From Chloroflexota bacterium (GTDB lineage: Bacteria; Chloroflexota; Anaerolineae; 4572-78; J111), in contig RFJV01000739.1 of NCBI GenBank assembly GCA_003694775.1, forward strand, positions 1 through 5,411: a stretch of DNA of 5,411 nucleotides, read 5' to 3'. Of this stretch, positions 1-5,411 are shown in pieces. The notes beneath the pieces are model-generated. The model searched no databases. It was not told where the DNA came from and saw only the letters and a program-made list of their open reading frames with translations. The translations under genes and the position numbers were made by a program. The first letter of the stretch is position 1; every line of letters starts with the position of its first letter.

Positions 1-111
1 CCCCACCGGGCCATCCTCCTGGACCCGGATTACACGGAAATCGGCATTGGCTACGTGGCCGGCGGCAGCTGGGGCCATTACTGGACGGCCGACCTTGCCA
101 CCCCGCGCTGA
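1..111 (+). CDS. CAP-domain (SCP/PR1-like) protein, C-terminal end (partial)
   Basis: Frame 1 is open from the window edge to a TGA at 109-111 and gives the last 36 residues of a protein. They read His-Arg-Ala-Ile-Leu, then DPDYTEIGIGYVAGG, then a GHYWTADLA tail. This matches the end of the CAP/SCP/PR1 (YkwD-like) domain: a conserved His/Arg helix end, the 'ILDPxYTEIGIGY' strand, and the closing 'YWT' strand. Bacterial CAP proteins are usually secreted or surface-attached, and their biochemical role is mostly unknown. The start, signal peptide and any N-terminal domains lie outside the window. The protein stops right after the domain, so CAP is its C-terminal module. No convincing terminator follows it. 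The family call rests on a short stretch but the motif is distinctive. Confidence 0.8.
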   Translation, partial: PHRAILLDPDYTEIGIGYVAGGSWGHYWTADLATPR

Positions 112-140
112 CTCCGCCTGCTCCTTGCCCCGTCCATTTT

Positions 141-168
141 TTCAATTCCGGGCAAAGTGTGTTATACT
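141..168 (+). promoter_or_regulatory. Probable sigma70-type promoter of secDF
   Basis: A good -10 hexamer, TATACT, lies at 163-168. A weak -35 candidate, TTCAAT, lies at 141-146 with a 16-bp spacer. The local sequence is AT-rich in a GC-rich background. A start point near 175 would leave a leader of about 36 nt before the ATG at 211. The GAGG at 198-201, nine bases upstream of that ATG, would serve as the ribosome-binding site. The -10 is convincing and the -35 is poor. Confidence 0.5.
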
Positions 169-210
169 TCGCTGTTGGCATCATCAAAACTGGAACCGAG
201 GTTCATTTGA

Positions 211-2658
211 ATGGCACAACGAAACATCAACATAATCATCGGTATCGTACTTCTGACCGCCTTGCTCATCTGGATTGACGTATCCACGCTGGAATACACC
301 TTCCCCGCCCCGGATAGTCCGGCCGCGGCCCAGCAATCTACCCCGCTGTGGGCCGCACTCCTGCCCTGGCAGGGAAGCCAACAGCGCAGTATCAAAATCC
401 ATCAAGGGCTTGACCTGCAGGGCGGTTTGCAGGTCGTTTTAGAGGCCGACCTGCCGCCGGAGGAACTGACCCCCGGCGCCATGGAAGCCACCCGAATTGT
501 GGTGGACAACCGCGTCAACGGTCTTGGGGTGACCGAGCCGCTGGTCCAGCTTCAGGGAAGCAACCGGATGATTGTTGAACTGCCCGGCCTGTCCGACCCG
601 GAACTGGCCATCCGGACTATTCGCGAAACCGGTTTGCTGGAGTTCGTCGACGCCGGACGGACACCCATTCCGCCGGGCACGGTCATCAAAACCACCTTTG
701 GCGGCAAAGAGGAAGCCCCGGCGGAAGGCCAGCCTGCCGGTGAAGCTCCGGCCCAGCCGGAGAAGGTTTACGAAACCATCATCACCGGTGGCGACCTGGA
801 CCAGGTCAGCAATGCCGGCCTCAACCCCGACCGCCGGGTCGTCGAAATCAATTTCAGCCTCAAGCCGGAAGGGGGCAAGAAGTTCGGCGAGTATACCGGG
901 GCCAACGTGGGGAACTACCTCTGCATCGTCCTGGACAAGAAGGTCCTCTCCTGCCCGGTGGTCAACGCCCGCATCGATACCAACGGCACCATCTCCCTGG
1001 GCGACGCCTCCCTGGAAGAGGGTCAGGCGCTGGCAATTCAGCTTCAGTATGGTGCGCTTCCCGTTCCCCTGAAGGTCATCGAAACCCGTTCCGTGGGGCC
1101 AAGCCTGGGCCAGGACTCGGTTCAGCGAAGCATCCGGGCCGGCATCATCGGCCTGATTGTGGTTCTGCTGTTTATGATTGTGTACTACCGTCTGCCCGGT
1201 TTTATGGCCTCGCTGGCAATGATTGTCTACGGCCTGCTCAACCTGGCCCTGTACAAGATTATCCCCGTCACCCTGACGTTGCCCGCCATTACCGGCTTCA
1301 TCCTGTCGCTGGGGATGGCGGTAGACGCCAACATTCTGCAGTTTGAGCGGATGAAGGAAGAACTGCGGGCCGGACGAAGCCTGAAGCTTTCTCTGGAGCT
1401 GGGCTTCAGCCGGGCCTGGCCTTCCATCCGGGATTCCGCTATCAGCACCCTGATTACCTGCCTCATCCTGTTCTGGTTTGGTTCCAACTTTGGGGCCAGT
1501 GTAGTCAAGGGGTTTGCCATTACCCTGGCCCTGGGTGTGATTACCAACATCTTCACCGCGGTCACGGTGACGCGGGCCTTCCTGCGCTTTATGCTGGGCC
1601 TGACCGGCGAAAAGCTCAAGGACAGCCCCTTCTTCATCGGGATGAGCCTGCACAAGCCGGAGCAGAAAGCCCCGCGCTGGCTGTCGGCCTGGATGGATGT
1701 GGTGGGCCGTCGGAAGTGGTACTACGCTTTCTCACTGGTGGTCATTGTGGCCGGCCTGGTGGCGATGGGCGCGGCCACGGCCCAGTTCGGCACACCGCTG
1801 AAGCTCAGCATCGACTTTACCGGCGGCTCTCTGCTGGAACTCCAGTTTGAACAGCCCGTCCAGCCGGCAGAAGTCCGTGCCATCTTTACCGATTTCAGCT
1901 ACAACGGCGTGGACTACAAGGATACCGCGGTGACCACCTCGGAACAGCTTGGCAAGGAAACCATCCTCATCCGCTCCAAGTACCTGGACGATGAAGCCAA
2001 GGCCGCGCTGACTGCCCGCATCCGGGAGGAAATCGGCAATTTTGAAGAACTCCGCTTCGACTCCATCGGCCCGACCATCGGGCAGGAAGTGACCGTCGCC
2101 GGTACGTACGCGGTCATTGCCGCGGCCATTGCCATCCTGATGTTCCTGGTCTTCGCCTTCCGCTCGGTGACCAATGCCTTCCGCTACGGGGTCAGTGCAG
2201 TAGTAGCGATGTTCCACGACATCCTGGTGACGGCTGGCTTCTTTGCCATCGCCGGGATGATGGCCGGCTGGGAGGTAGACGCCCTGTTCCTGACCGCCCT
2301 GCTGACCGTCATCGGCTACTCGGTCCACGATACCATCATCGTCTTCGACCGCCTGCGCGAAAACCTGCCCAAATGGCGCACCGAGCCGTACCCGGTTGTT
2401 GCCAACCGGAGCCTGCTGGAGACGCTCAGCCGGAGCGTCATCACTTCCCTGAGTACGATGTTCGTGGTGGTCGCCATTCTGGTGTTTGGCGGGGCTACCA
2501 TCCGCCAGTTTATCACCATCATCCTGGTGGGTATCATCAGCGGTACTTACTCCTCCATCTTTACCGCCGTGCCCCTGCTGGTTTCCTGGCGCGAGGGCGA
2601 ACTGACCGGCTTTTTCCGCCGCCTGACCGGCCGCTCTCGCGTTCCGGCCCAGGGATAA
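211..2658 (+). CDS. secDF: Protein translocase subunit SecDF (SecD-SecF fusion)
   Basis: This 815-residue RND-family membrane protein assists SecYEG by using the ion gradient to pull translocating proteins across the membrane. The SecD half has TM1 at about 7-23, GLDLQGG at 66-72, a large extracytoplasmic P1 region to about 300, and five helices at about 311-456. LGMAVDANILQFER at 367-380 carries the conserved Asp372 of the proton-relay motif. The SecF half begins near 494 and has TM7 at about 505-524, SIDFTGGSLLE at 533-543, IGPTIGQE at 619-626, and five helices at about 631-790. IGYSVHDTIIVFDRLREN at 701-718 is the SecF signature. That makes twelve predicted helices, and both halves look intact. 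At 815 residues it is longer than Bacillus-type SecDF (about 740). Part of the excess is an Ala/Pro/Glu-rich insert at 166-185. The ATG at 211 fits the GAGG at 198-201 and puts TM1 at the N-terminus. The gene has its own promoter and terminator, so it is probably monocistronic. Confidence 0.97.
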   Translation: MAQRNINIIIGIVLLTALLIWIDVSTLEYTFPAPDSPAAAQQSTPLWAALLPWQGSQQRSIKIHQGLDLQGGLQVVLEADLPPEELTPGAMEATRIVVDNRVNGLGVTEPLVQLQGSNRMIVELPGLSDPELAIRTIRETGLLEFVDAGRTPIPPGTVIKTTFGGKEEAPAEGQPAGEAPAQPEKVYETIITGGDLDQVSNAGLNPDRRVVEINFSLKPEGGKKFGEYTGANVGNYLCIVLDKKVLSCPVVNARIDTNGTISLGDASLEEGQALAIQLQYGALPVPLKVIETRSVGPSLGQDSVQRSIRAGIIGLIVVLLFMIVYYRLPGFMASLAMIVYGLLNLALYKIIPVTLTLPAITGFILSLGMAVDANILQFERMKEELRAGRSLKLSLELGFSRAWPSIRDSAISTLITCLILFWFGSNFGASVVKGFAITLALGVITNIFTAVTVTRAFLRFMLGLTGEKLKDSPFFIGMSLHKPEQKAPRWLSAWMDVVGRRKWYYAFSLVVIVAGLVAMGAATAQFGTPLKLSIDFTGGSLLELQFEQPVQPAEVRAIFTDFSYNGVDYKDTAVTTSEQLGKETILIRSKYLDDEAKAALTARIREEIGNFEELRFDSIGPTIGQEVTVAGTYAVIAAAIAILMFLVFAFRSVTNAFRYGVSAVVAMFHDILVTAGFFAIAGMMAGWEVDALFLTALLTVIGYSVHDTIIVFDRLRENLPKWRTEPYPVVANRSLLETLSRSVITSLSTMFVVVAILVFGGATIRQFITIILVGIISGTYSSIFTAVPLLVSWREGELTGFFRRLTGRSRVPAQG

Positions 2659-2677
2659 TCTGTCTCTGCCCACTCTG

Positions 2678-2722
2678 GCCGGTGACGGACACCAGACCGG
2701 TGTCTGTCACCGGCTTTTTTTT
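2678..2722 (+). terminator. Strong intrinsic terminator after secDF
   Basis: A 16-nt left arm (2678-2693, GCCGGTGACGGACACC) pairs with 2699-2714 (GGTGTCTGTCACCGGC). Pairing is perfect except for one G-U wobble. The 5-nt loop is AGACC, and eight T residues follow at 2715-2722. The hairpin starts 19 bp after the secDF stop codon. Only the + strand orientation has the T tract. It should separate secDF from the mevalonate genes transcriptionally. Confidence 0.95.
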
Positions 2723-2726
2723 GAAA

Positions 2727-2754
2727 TTTGATAGGTTTTGATAGTTTTTGACAG
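2727..2754 (+). repeat. Three direct TTTGA(T/C)AG boxes at 10-bp spacing
   Basis: TTTGATAG occurs at 2727-2734 and 2737-2744, and TTTGACAG at 2747-2754. The repeats start exactly 10 bp apart, about one helical turn, and the third overlaps a consensus -35 hexamer. This arrangement could be a phased operator or an upstream promoter element for mvaA. It could also be drift in AT-rich DNA after the terminator. Repeat and spacing are seen directly; the function is inferred. Confidence 0.5.
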
Positions 2755-2776
2755 CCCTTTTGTGCTAAAATATTCA
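2748..2776 (+). promoter_or_regulatory. Probable promoter of the mvaA-HMG-CoA synthase operon
   Basis: A perfect -35 hexamer, TTGACA, lies at 2748-2753. Two -10 readings compete. TATTCA at 2771-2776 has ideal 17-bp spacing but matches only three of six positions. TGCTAAAAT at 2763-2771 resembles an extended -10 (TGn plus TAAAAT, five of six) but sits only 12 bp from TTGACA. If the extended -10 is used, the upstream TTGATA at 2738-2743 would be 22 bp away, which is also not ideal. Either reading puts the transcript start near 2778-2783, about 90 nt before mvaA. The strong upstream terminator makes a promoter here necessary. Confidence 0.6.
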
Positions 2777-2791
2777 CGATTTTGGGCGGTG

Positions 2792-2818
2792 AAGCTCTCT
2801 ATTTTGGAGAGCTTTTTT
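2792..2818 (+). terminator. Terminator-like hairpin in the mvaA leader (possible attenuator)
   Basis: AAGCTCTC at 2792-2799 pairs perfectly with GAGAGCTT at 2807-2814 around a 7-nt loop (2800-2806). The T run spans 2813-2818. The shape is that of a short intrinsic terminator on the + strand. It lies downstream of the predicted transcript start and upstream of mvaA, so it would act on the mvaA leader. The right arm includes GGAGAG, a possible Shine-Dalgarno for the ATG at 2820. It may be an attenuator, a second terminator for secDF read-through, or a 5' mRNA-stabilising stem. The 8-bp stem and short T tract suggest partial termination. Confidence 0.55.
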
Positions 2819-2819
2819 C

Positions 2820-2852
2820 ATGAACCGTAACCGTCCCCCTATTCCATTTTGA
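2820..2852 (+). CDS. Possible 10-codon leader peptide upstream of mvaA
   Basis: An ATG at 2820 opens a 10-codon frame (MNRNRPPIPF) ending in TGA at 2850-2852, 19 bp before the mvaA GTG. GGAGAG at 2806-2811 lies 8 nt upstream, which is good spacing for a ribosome-binding site. That site is in the loop-proximal right arm of the leader hairpin, so folding and translation would compete. There is no run of a single regulatory amino acid, but the Pro-Pro-Ile-Pro stretch could slow ribosomes. An ORF this short can occur by chance. Its position and ribosome-binding site are the only support. Confidence 0.25.
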   Translation: MNRNRPPIPF

Positions 2853-2859
2853 ACGTACC

Positions 2860-2864
2860 AGGAG
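2860..2864 (+). promoter_or_regulatory. Shine-Dalgarno fixing the GTG start of mvaA
   Basis: AGGAG at 2860-2864 lies 7 nt before the GTG at 2872. It supports that non-ATG codon as the start, giving an N-terminus of MTKAVPLAGL. The length from this start to the catalytic residues matches the Pseudomonas mevalonii enzyme. Confidence 0.8.
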
Positions 2865-2871
2865 CAAAACC

Positions 2872-4167
2872 GTGACCAAAGCAGTTCCTCTGGCTGGCCT
2901 GTATAAAATGTCCCAGGCCGAACGAAAGCAGGCTCTGGCAGAATATGCCGGCCTGACCGAAGAGGAAATCGCCCTGCTGGAAGCCGGCCTATCGCCGGAG
3001 CAGGCCGATATGATGATTGAAAACGTGGTGGGGCGCTACGCCCTGCCGATGGGAATCGCCACCAATTTTCTGGTCAACGGCCGCGAGATGGTCGTCCCGA
3101 TGGTGGTGGAGGAACCCAGCATTGTGGCCGGAGCCAGCTACGCGGCCAAGCTGGCCCGCGCCGGCGGCGGTTTCCAGACCAGCAGTTCTGCGCCGGTGAT
3201 GATTGGACAAATCCAGGTGCTGGGGCTGACCAACCTGGAAGAAGCCGCGGCCAAAATCAAGGCCGCCGAGGCCGAAATCCTGCACAAGGCCGACCACGAC
3301 CCGGTTATCCGCAAGTTCAGCGGCGGGGCGCGGGCCATTGAATGTCGTCCTCTACCCAACACACCCGCTGGCCCTATGCTGGTGGTCCACCTGCTGTACG
3401 ACACGCGGGACGCGATGGGCGCCAACACAGTCAACACCGCGGTAGAAACCATCGCCCCGATGATTGAAGACCTGACCGGCGGGCGGGTCAACCTGCGCAT
3501 CCTGTCCAACCTGGCCGACCACCGCACCGCCCGCGCTGAATGCCGTATTCCGGTTGACGCGCTCACCCGCGGCCAGTTCAGCGGCCAGCAGGTCGCCCAG
3601 GCTGTGTTTGAAGCCTGGGCCTTTGCCGCCGCCGACCCGTACCGGGCCGCCACGCACAACAAGGGCATTATGAACGGTATCGACGCGGTGGCCGTTGCCA
3701 CCGGCAACGACTGGCGGGCACTGGAAGCCGGCGCGCACGCCTACGCCGCCCGGAGCGGTCGCTACACCAGCCTGACCACCTGGTCGCTGGTGACGGACGG
3801 GGCCGGGCAGGTCACCCACCTTCAGGGTGAGCTGGAAATGCCGATGGCCGTTGGCACGGTGGGCGGGGCTACCCGCTCCCATCCAATGGCCCGGCTGGCC
3901 CTGAAGATTCTGGGCAACCCCGATGCGCGCACCCTGGCCGAAATTATGGTCGCTGTGGGTCTGGCCCAGAACTTTGCCGCCATCCGTGCCCTGGCTACCG
4001 AGGGCATCCAGCGCGGCCATATGCGCCTCCATGCCCGGCAGGTCGCCATGGCCGCCGGTGCGCAGGGTGACCAGATACAGATTATCGCCAACCGGATGGC
4101 CGAAGAGGGTGTGATTCGCGAAGACCGGGCCAGAGAACTGCTGGCCGAGATGACGAAAGATAGCTGA
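2872..4167 (+). CDS. mvaA: Class II hydroxymethylglutaryl-CoA reductase
   Basis: This 431-residue soluble enzyme interconverts HMG-CoA and mevalonate using a nicotinamide cofactor. It aligns well by eye with Pseudomonas mevalonii class II reductase (about 428 residues, recalled from memory). The catalytic set is complete: Glu81 in VVEEPSIV, Lys264 in HNKGIMNGID, Asp280 in ATGND and His383 in RGHMRLHAR. These correspond to Glu83, Lys267, Asp283 and His381 of that enzyme. ENVVGRY at 50-56 and DAMGAN at 180-185 are further family motifs. Asp143 (in HDPVI) aligns with Asp146, the residue linked to NADH preference, so NADH use is plausible. There is no membrane anchor, unlike eukaryotic class I enzymes. 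The start is GTG with AGGAG 7 nt upstream. Class II enzymes are often named 'degradative', but the synthase gene 15 bp downstream points to mevalonate synthesis. The leader may carry attenuation. Confidence 0.97.
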   Translation: MTKAVPLAGLYKMSQAERKQALAEYAGLTEEEIALLEAGLSPEQADMMIENVVGRYALPMGIATNFLVNGREMVVPMVVEEPSIVAGASYAAKLARAGGGFQTSSSAPVMIGQIQVLGLTNLEEAAAKIKAAEAEILHKADHDPVIRKFSGGARAIECRPLPNTPAGPMLVVHLLYDTRDAMGANTVNTAVETIAPMIEDLTGGRVNLRILSNLADHRTARAECRIPVDALTRGQFSGQQVAQAVFEAWAFAAADPYRAATHNKGIMNGIDAVAVATGNDWRALEAGAHAYAARSGRYTSLTTWSLVTDGAGQVTHLQGELEMPMAVGTVGGATRSHPMARLALKILGNPDARTLAEIMVAVGLAQNFAAIRALATEGIQRGHMRLHARQVAMAAGAQGDQIQIIANRMAEEGVIREDRARELLAEMTKDS

Positions 4168-4171
4168 GGAG
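4166..4171 (+). promoter_or_regulatory. Shine-Dalgarno of HMG-CoA synthase overlapping the mvaA stop
   Basis: GAGGAG at 4166-4171 overlaps the mvaA TGA (4165-4167) and is 11 nt from the ATG at 4183. A second in-frame ATG at 4192 would be 20 nt away, so 4183 is the better start. The overlap suggests translational coupling of the two genes. Confidence 0.7.
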
Positions 4172-4182
4172 AATCATACGCG

Positions 4183-5238
4183 ATGCCTGTTATGAAACCC
4201 GCACGAGACGTTGGCATTGTGGGATACGGTAGTTATGTGCCGCGCTACCGTCTGCCGGCCACGGAAGTGGCCCGCGTCTGGACCGATGGAACCGGCGGAG
4301 CACCGATTAAAGAAAAAGCCGTGCCCGGTCTGGATGAAGATACGCTGACTATTGCCCTGGAAGCGGCCCGGAACGCCTTGGCCCGCGCCCGGATTGACCC
4401 GCAGGACATCGGCGCGGTTTGGGTCGGCAGTGAGAGCCACCCGTACGCGGTCAAACCGACCGGAACCATCATCGCCGAGGCCATTGGCGCGTCGCCCCAC
4501 ACCGAGGCCGCAGACTGGCAGTTTGCCTGCAAAGCCGGTACGGAGACCATCCAGGCCGGCATCGGGTTTGTGGCCGGGGGGATGGCAAAGTATGTGCTGG
4601 GTATCGGTGCAGATACGGCCCAGGGCCGTCCCGGCGACGCTCTGGAATACACCGCCGCGGCCGGCGGTGCGGCCTTCATTATCGGCCCCGCGGAAGAGAG
4701 TCTGGCTGTTTTTGAGGCCACCTACTCCTACGTCACCGATACGCCCGATTTCTGGCGACGCCAGTATGCTCACTACCCCAGCCACGGCCAGCGGTTTACC
4801 GGCGAGCCGGCTTACTTCCATCATGTTACCTCTGCCGGCCAGCATTTGATGCAGGAACTGGGCCGGACGGCAAAAGATTTTGAGTATGTGGTGCTTCACC
4901 AGCCCAATGCCAAGTTTCCGCAGAGGGCGGCCAGGATGCTGGGGTTTGAAAAGGAGCAGTGGGCCACCGGTTTGCTGTCGCCGGTGGTGGGCAACACCTA
5001 TGCCGGGGCCAGCCTGCTGGGCCTGACCGCGGTGCTGGATGTCGCCAAACCCGGCGACCGGATTCTGTGCGTCTCCTTTGGCTCCGGCGCCGGTAGCGAC
5101 GCCTTCGCTATCAAGGTTACCGGGGCCATCACCGAGCGCCGTTCCCTGGCCCCCACCACCCAGACTTATATCGACCGGCGGGTGGAGATTGATTACGCCA
5201 CCTACGCCCGGTATCGCCAGAAACTGCAGATGAAGTGA
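4183..5238 (+). CDS. mvaS: Hydroxymethylglutaryl-CoA synthase, archaeal type
   Basis: This 351-residue thiolase-fold enzyme condenses acetoacetyl-CoA with acetyl-CoA to HMG-CoA, the step before mvaA. The catalytic triad is visible. Glu84 lies in VGSESHPY, the acylated nucleophile Cys116 in [11 protein letters not shown], and His239 in [18 protein letters not shown] at 270-277 and SFGSGAGSD at 298-306 are further conserved loops. The N-terminus ([15 protein letters not shown]) and the C-terminal [13 protein letters not shown] tail resemble the shorter archaeal-type family rather than the eukaryotic or Gram-positive mvaS proteins. In archaea this type forms a complex with an acetoacetyl-CoA thiolase and a DUF35 protein that share a CoA site. 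Neither partner is visible here; they may lie downstream or elsewhere. The gene follows mvaA by 15 bp and is probably in the same operon. A thiolase or KAS III-like enzyme is the alternative, but Glu84 and the FACKAGT context favour HMG-CoA synthase. The symbol is given by function; archaeal orthologues have other names. Confidence 0.94.
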   Translation: MPVMKPARDVGIVGYGSYVPRYRLPATEVARVWTDGTGGAPIKEKAVPGLDEDTLTIALEAARNALARARIDPQDIGAVWVGSESHPYAVKPTGTIIAEAIGASPHTEAADWQFACKAGTETIQAGIGFVAGGMAKYVLGIGADTAQGRPGDALEYTAAAGGAAFIIGPAEESLAVFEATYSYVTDTPDFWRRQYAHYPSHGQRFTGEPAYFHHVTSAGQHLMQELGRTAKDFEYVVLHQPNAKFPQRAARMLGFEKEQWATGLLSPVVGNTYAGASLLGLTAVLDVAKPGDRILCVSFGSGAGSDAFAIKVTGAITERRSLAPTTQTYIDRRVEIDYATYARYRQKLQMK

Positions 5239-5251
5239 TTCAATTTTCAAT
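5239..5251 (+). repeat. Inverted flank of the repeat array (TTCAATTTTCAAT)
   Basis: This AT-rich 13-mer begins directly after the synthase stop codon. Bases 5240-5251 are the exact reverse complement of ATTGAAAATTGA, found at 5362-5373 and again at 5376-5387 on the far side of the octamer array. The array is therefore bracketed by 12-bp inverted repeats that could pair across about 110 bp, in DNA or RNA. The last three bases overlap the first octamer. Confidence 0.8.
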
Positions 5252-5360
5252 GAGCCAATGAGCCAATGAGCCAATGGGTCAAAGAGCCAAAGAGCCAATG
5301 AGCCAATGGGTCAATGGGTCAATGAGCCAATGAGCCAAAGAGCCAATGGGTCAATGAGCC
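5249..5360 (+). repeat. Tandem array of fourteen 8-bp units
   Basis: Fourteen contiguous octamers run without any insertion or deletion. There are three unit types: A = AATGAGCC, B = AATGGGTC and C = AAAGAGCC. The order is A A A B C C A B B A A C B A, giving seven A, four B and three C. B differs from A at two positions (5 and 7) that always change together. The + strand cannot encode protein through it, because each A unit contains TGA and the 8-bp period rotates through all frames. The - strand has no stop in any frame within the array, which is a consequence of the unit sequence. It resembles short tandem repeats known from some bacterial intergenic regions; the family is not identified. 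Confidence 0.97.
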
Positions 5361-5395
5361 AATTGAAAATTGAGAATTGAAAATTGAGAATTGAC
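5361..5395 (+). repeat. Tandem array of five 7-bp units AATTGA(A/G/C)
   Basis: Directly abutting the last octamer are AATTGAA, AATTGAG, AATTGAA, AATTGAG and AATTGAC, at 5361, 5368, 5375, 5382 and 5389. The alternation makes a 14-bp higher-order unit repeated twice. The period switches from 8 to 7 exactly at the boundary, while the shared start AAT is kept. The sequence is very AT-rich against the GC-rich genes. Bases 5396-5411 after it show no assignable feature. Confidence 0.95.
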
Positions 5396-5411
5396 ATGCG
5401 CGACGTATCTA

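Noticed and set aside
125..155. Inverted repeat TTGCCC (125-130) / GGGCAA (150-155) upstream of secDF
   Set aside because: It is only 6 bp with a 19-nt loop, has no T tract after the right arm and does not extend outward. It is too weak to call a terminator or operator.
439..1653. Long open frame (404 codons) on the - strand opposite secDF
   Set aside because: It mirrors the codon pattern of a GC-rich gene. The translation is rich in Gly, Gln, His and Asp with no recognisable domain, and SecDF on the other strand is certain.
1732..2673. Open frame of 313 codons on the - strand opposite the SecF half
   Set aside because: The composition is low-complexity Asp/Gly/His/Gln, typical of an antisense shadow. 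It has no domain and overlaps the conserved SecF motifs.
4174..5298. Open frame of 374 codons on the - strand opposite HMG-CoA synthase, starting in the repeat array
   Set aside because: The array lacks stops in any - strand frame purely because of its unit sequence. The rest is the antisense of a well-supported enzyme, and no protein family is recognisable.
5239..5300. Intrinsic terminator after HMG-CoA synthase
   Set aside because: No GC-rich hairpin with a T tract follows the stop codon. The inverted AT-rich flanks are about 110 bp apart and no T tract follows the right one.
5239..5395. CRISPR array
   Set aside because: Units are 7-8 bp and directly adjacent with no spacers, so this is a simple tandem repeat.

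Overview
The window is GC-rich bacterial chromosome, with all recognisable genes on the + strand. It holds the tail of a CAP-domain (SCP/PR1-like) gene, a complete secD-secF fusion gene, and a two-gene mevalonate module: a class II HMG-CoA reductase followed by an archaeal-type HMG-CoA synthase. It ends in a striking intergenic array of 8-bp and 7-bp tandem repeats. A single-chain SecDF, a soluble class II HMGR and an archaeal-type HMG-CoA synthase together in a high-GC bacterium suggest a Chloroflexota lineage (Anaerolineae-like). This is an inference from gene content and general familiarity; no search was run.

Layout. 1-111 is the C-terminal end of a CAP-domain protein. 112-210 is a short spacer with a sigma70-like promoter. 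211-2658 encodes SecDF, the membrane motor that uses the ion gradient to help the Sec translocon. It ends at a very strong intrinsic terminator (2678-2722). 2723-2871 is an AT-rich regulatory stretch. It contains three TTTGA(T/C)AG boxes spaced exactly 10 bp, a promoter-like region, a second terminator-like hairpin with a T tract, and a possible 10-codon leader ORF whose Shine-Dalgarno lies in the hairpin. 2872-4167 (mvaA) and 4183-5238 (HMG-CoA synthase) are 15 bp apart and almost certainly co-transcribed. 5239-5395 is noncoding repeat sequence, and 5396-5411 is unassigned.

How the genes work together. The synthase condenses acetoacetyl-CoA with acetyl-CoA to HMG-CoA, and the reductase converts HMG-CoA to mevalonate, so the pair forms the entry to mevalonate-based isoprenoid synthesis. 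Class II reductases are often labelled 'degradative', but linkage to a synthase argues for the biosynthetic direction here. In archaea this type of synthase works with a thiolase and a DUF35 protein. Those partners would be expected nearby, but none is visible before the window ends.

The least ordinary parts are the 14-unit octamer array with co-varying unit types and inverted AT-rich flanks, and the mvaA leader with phased boxes plus a hairpin/terminator and mini-ORF.
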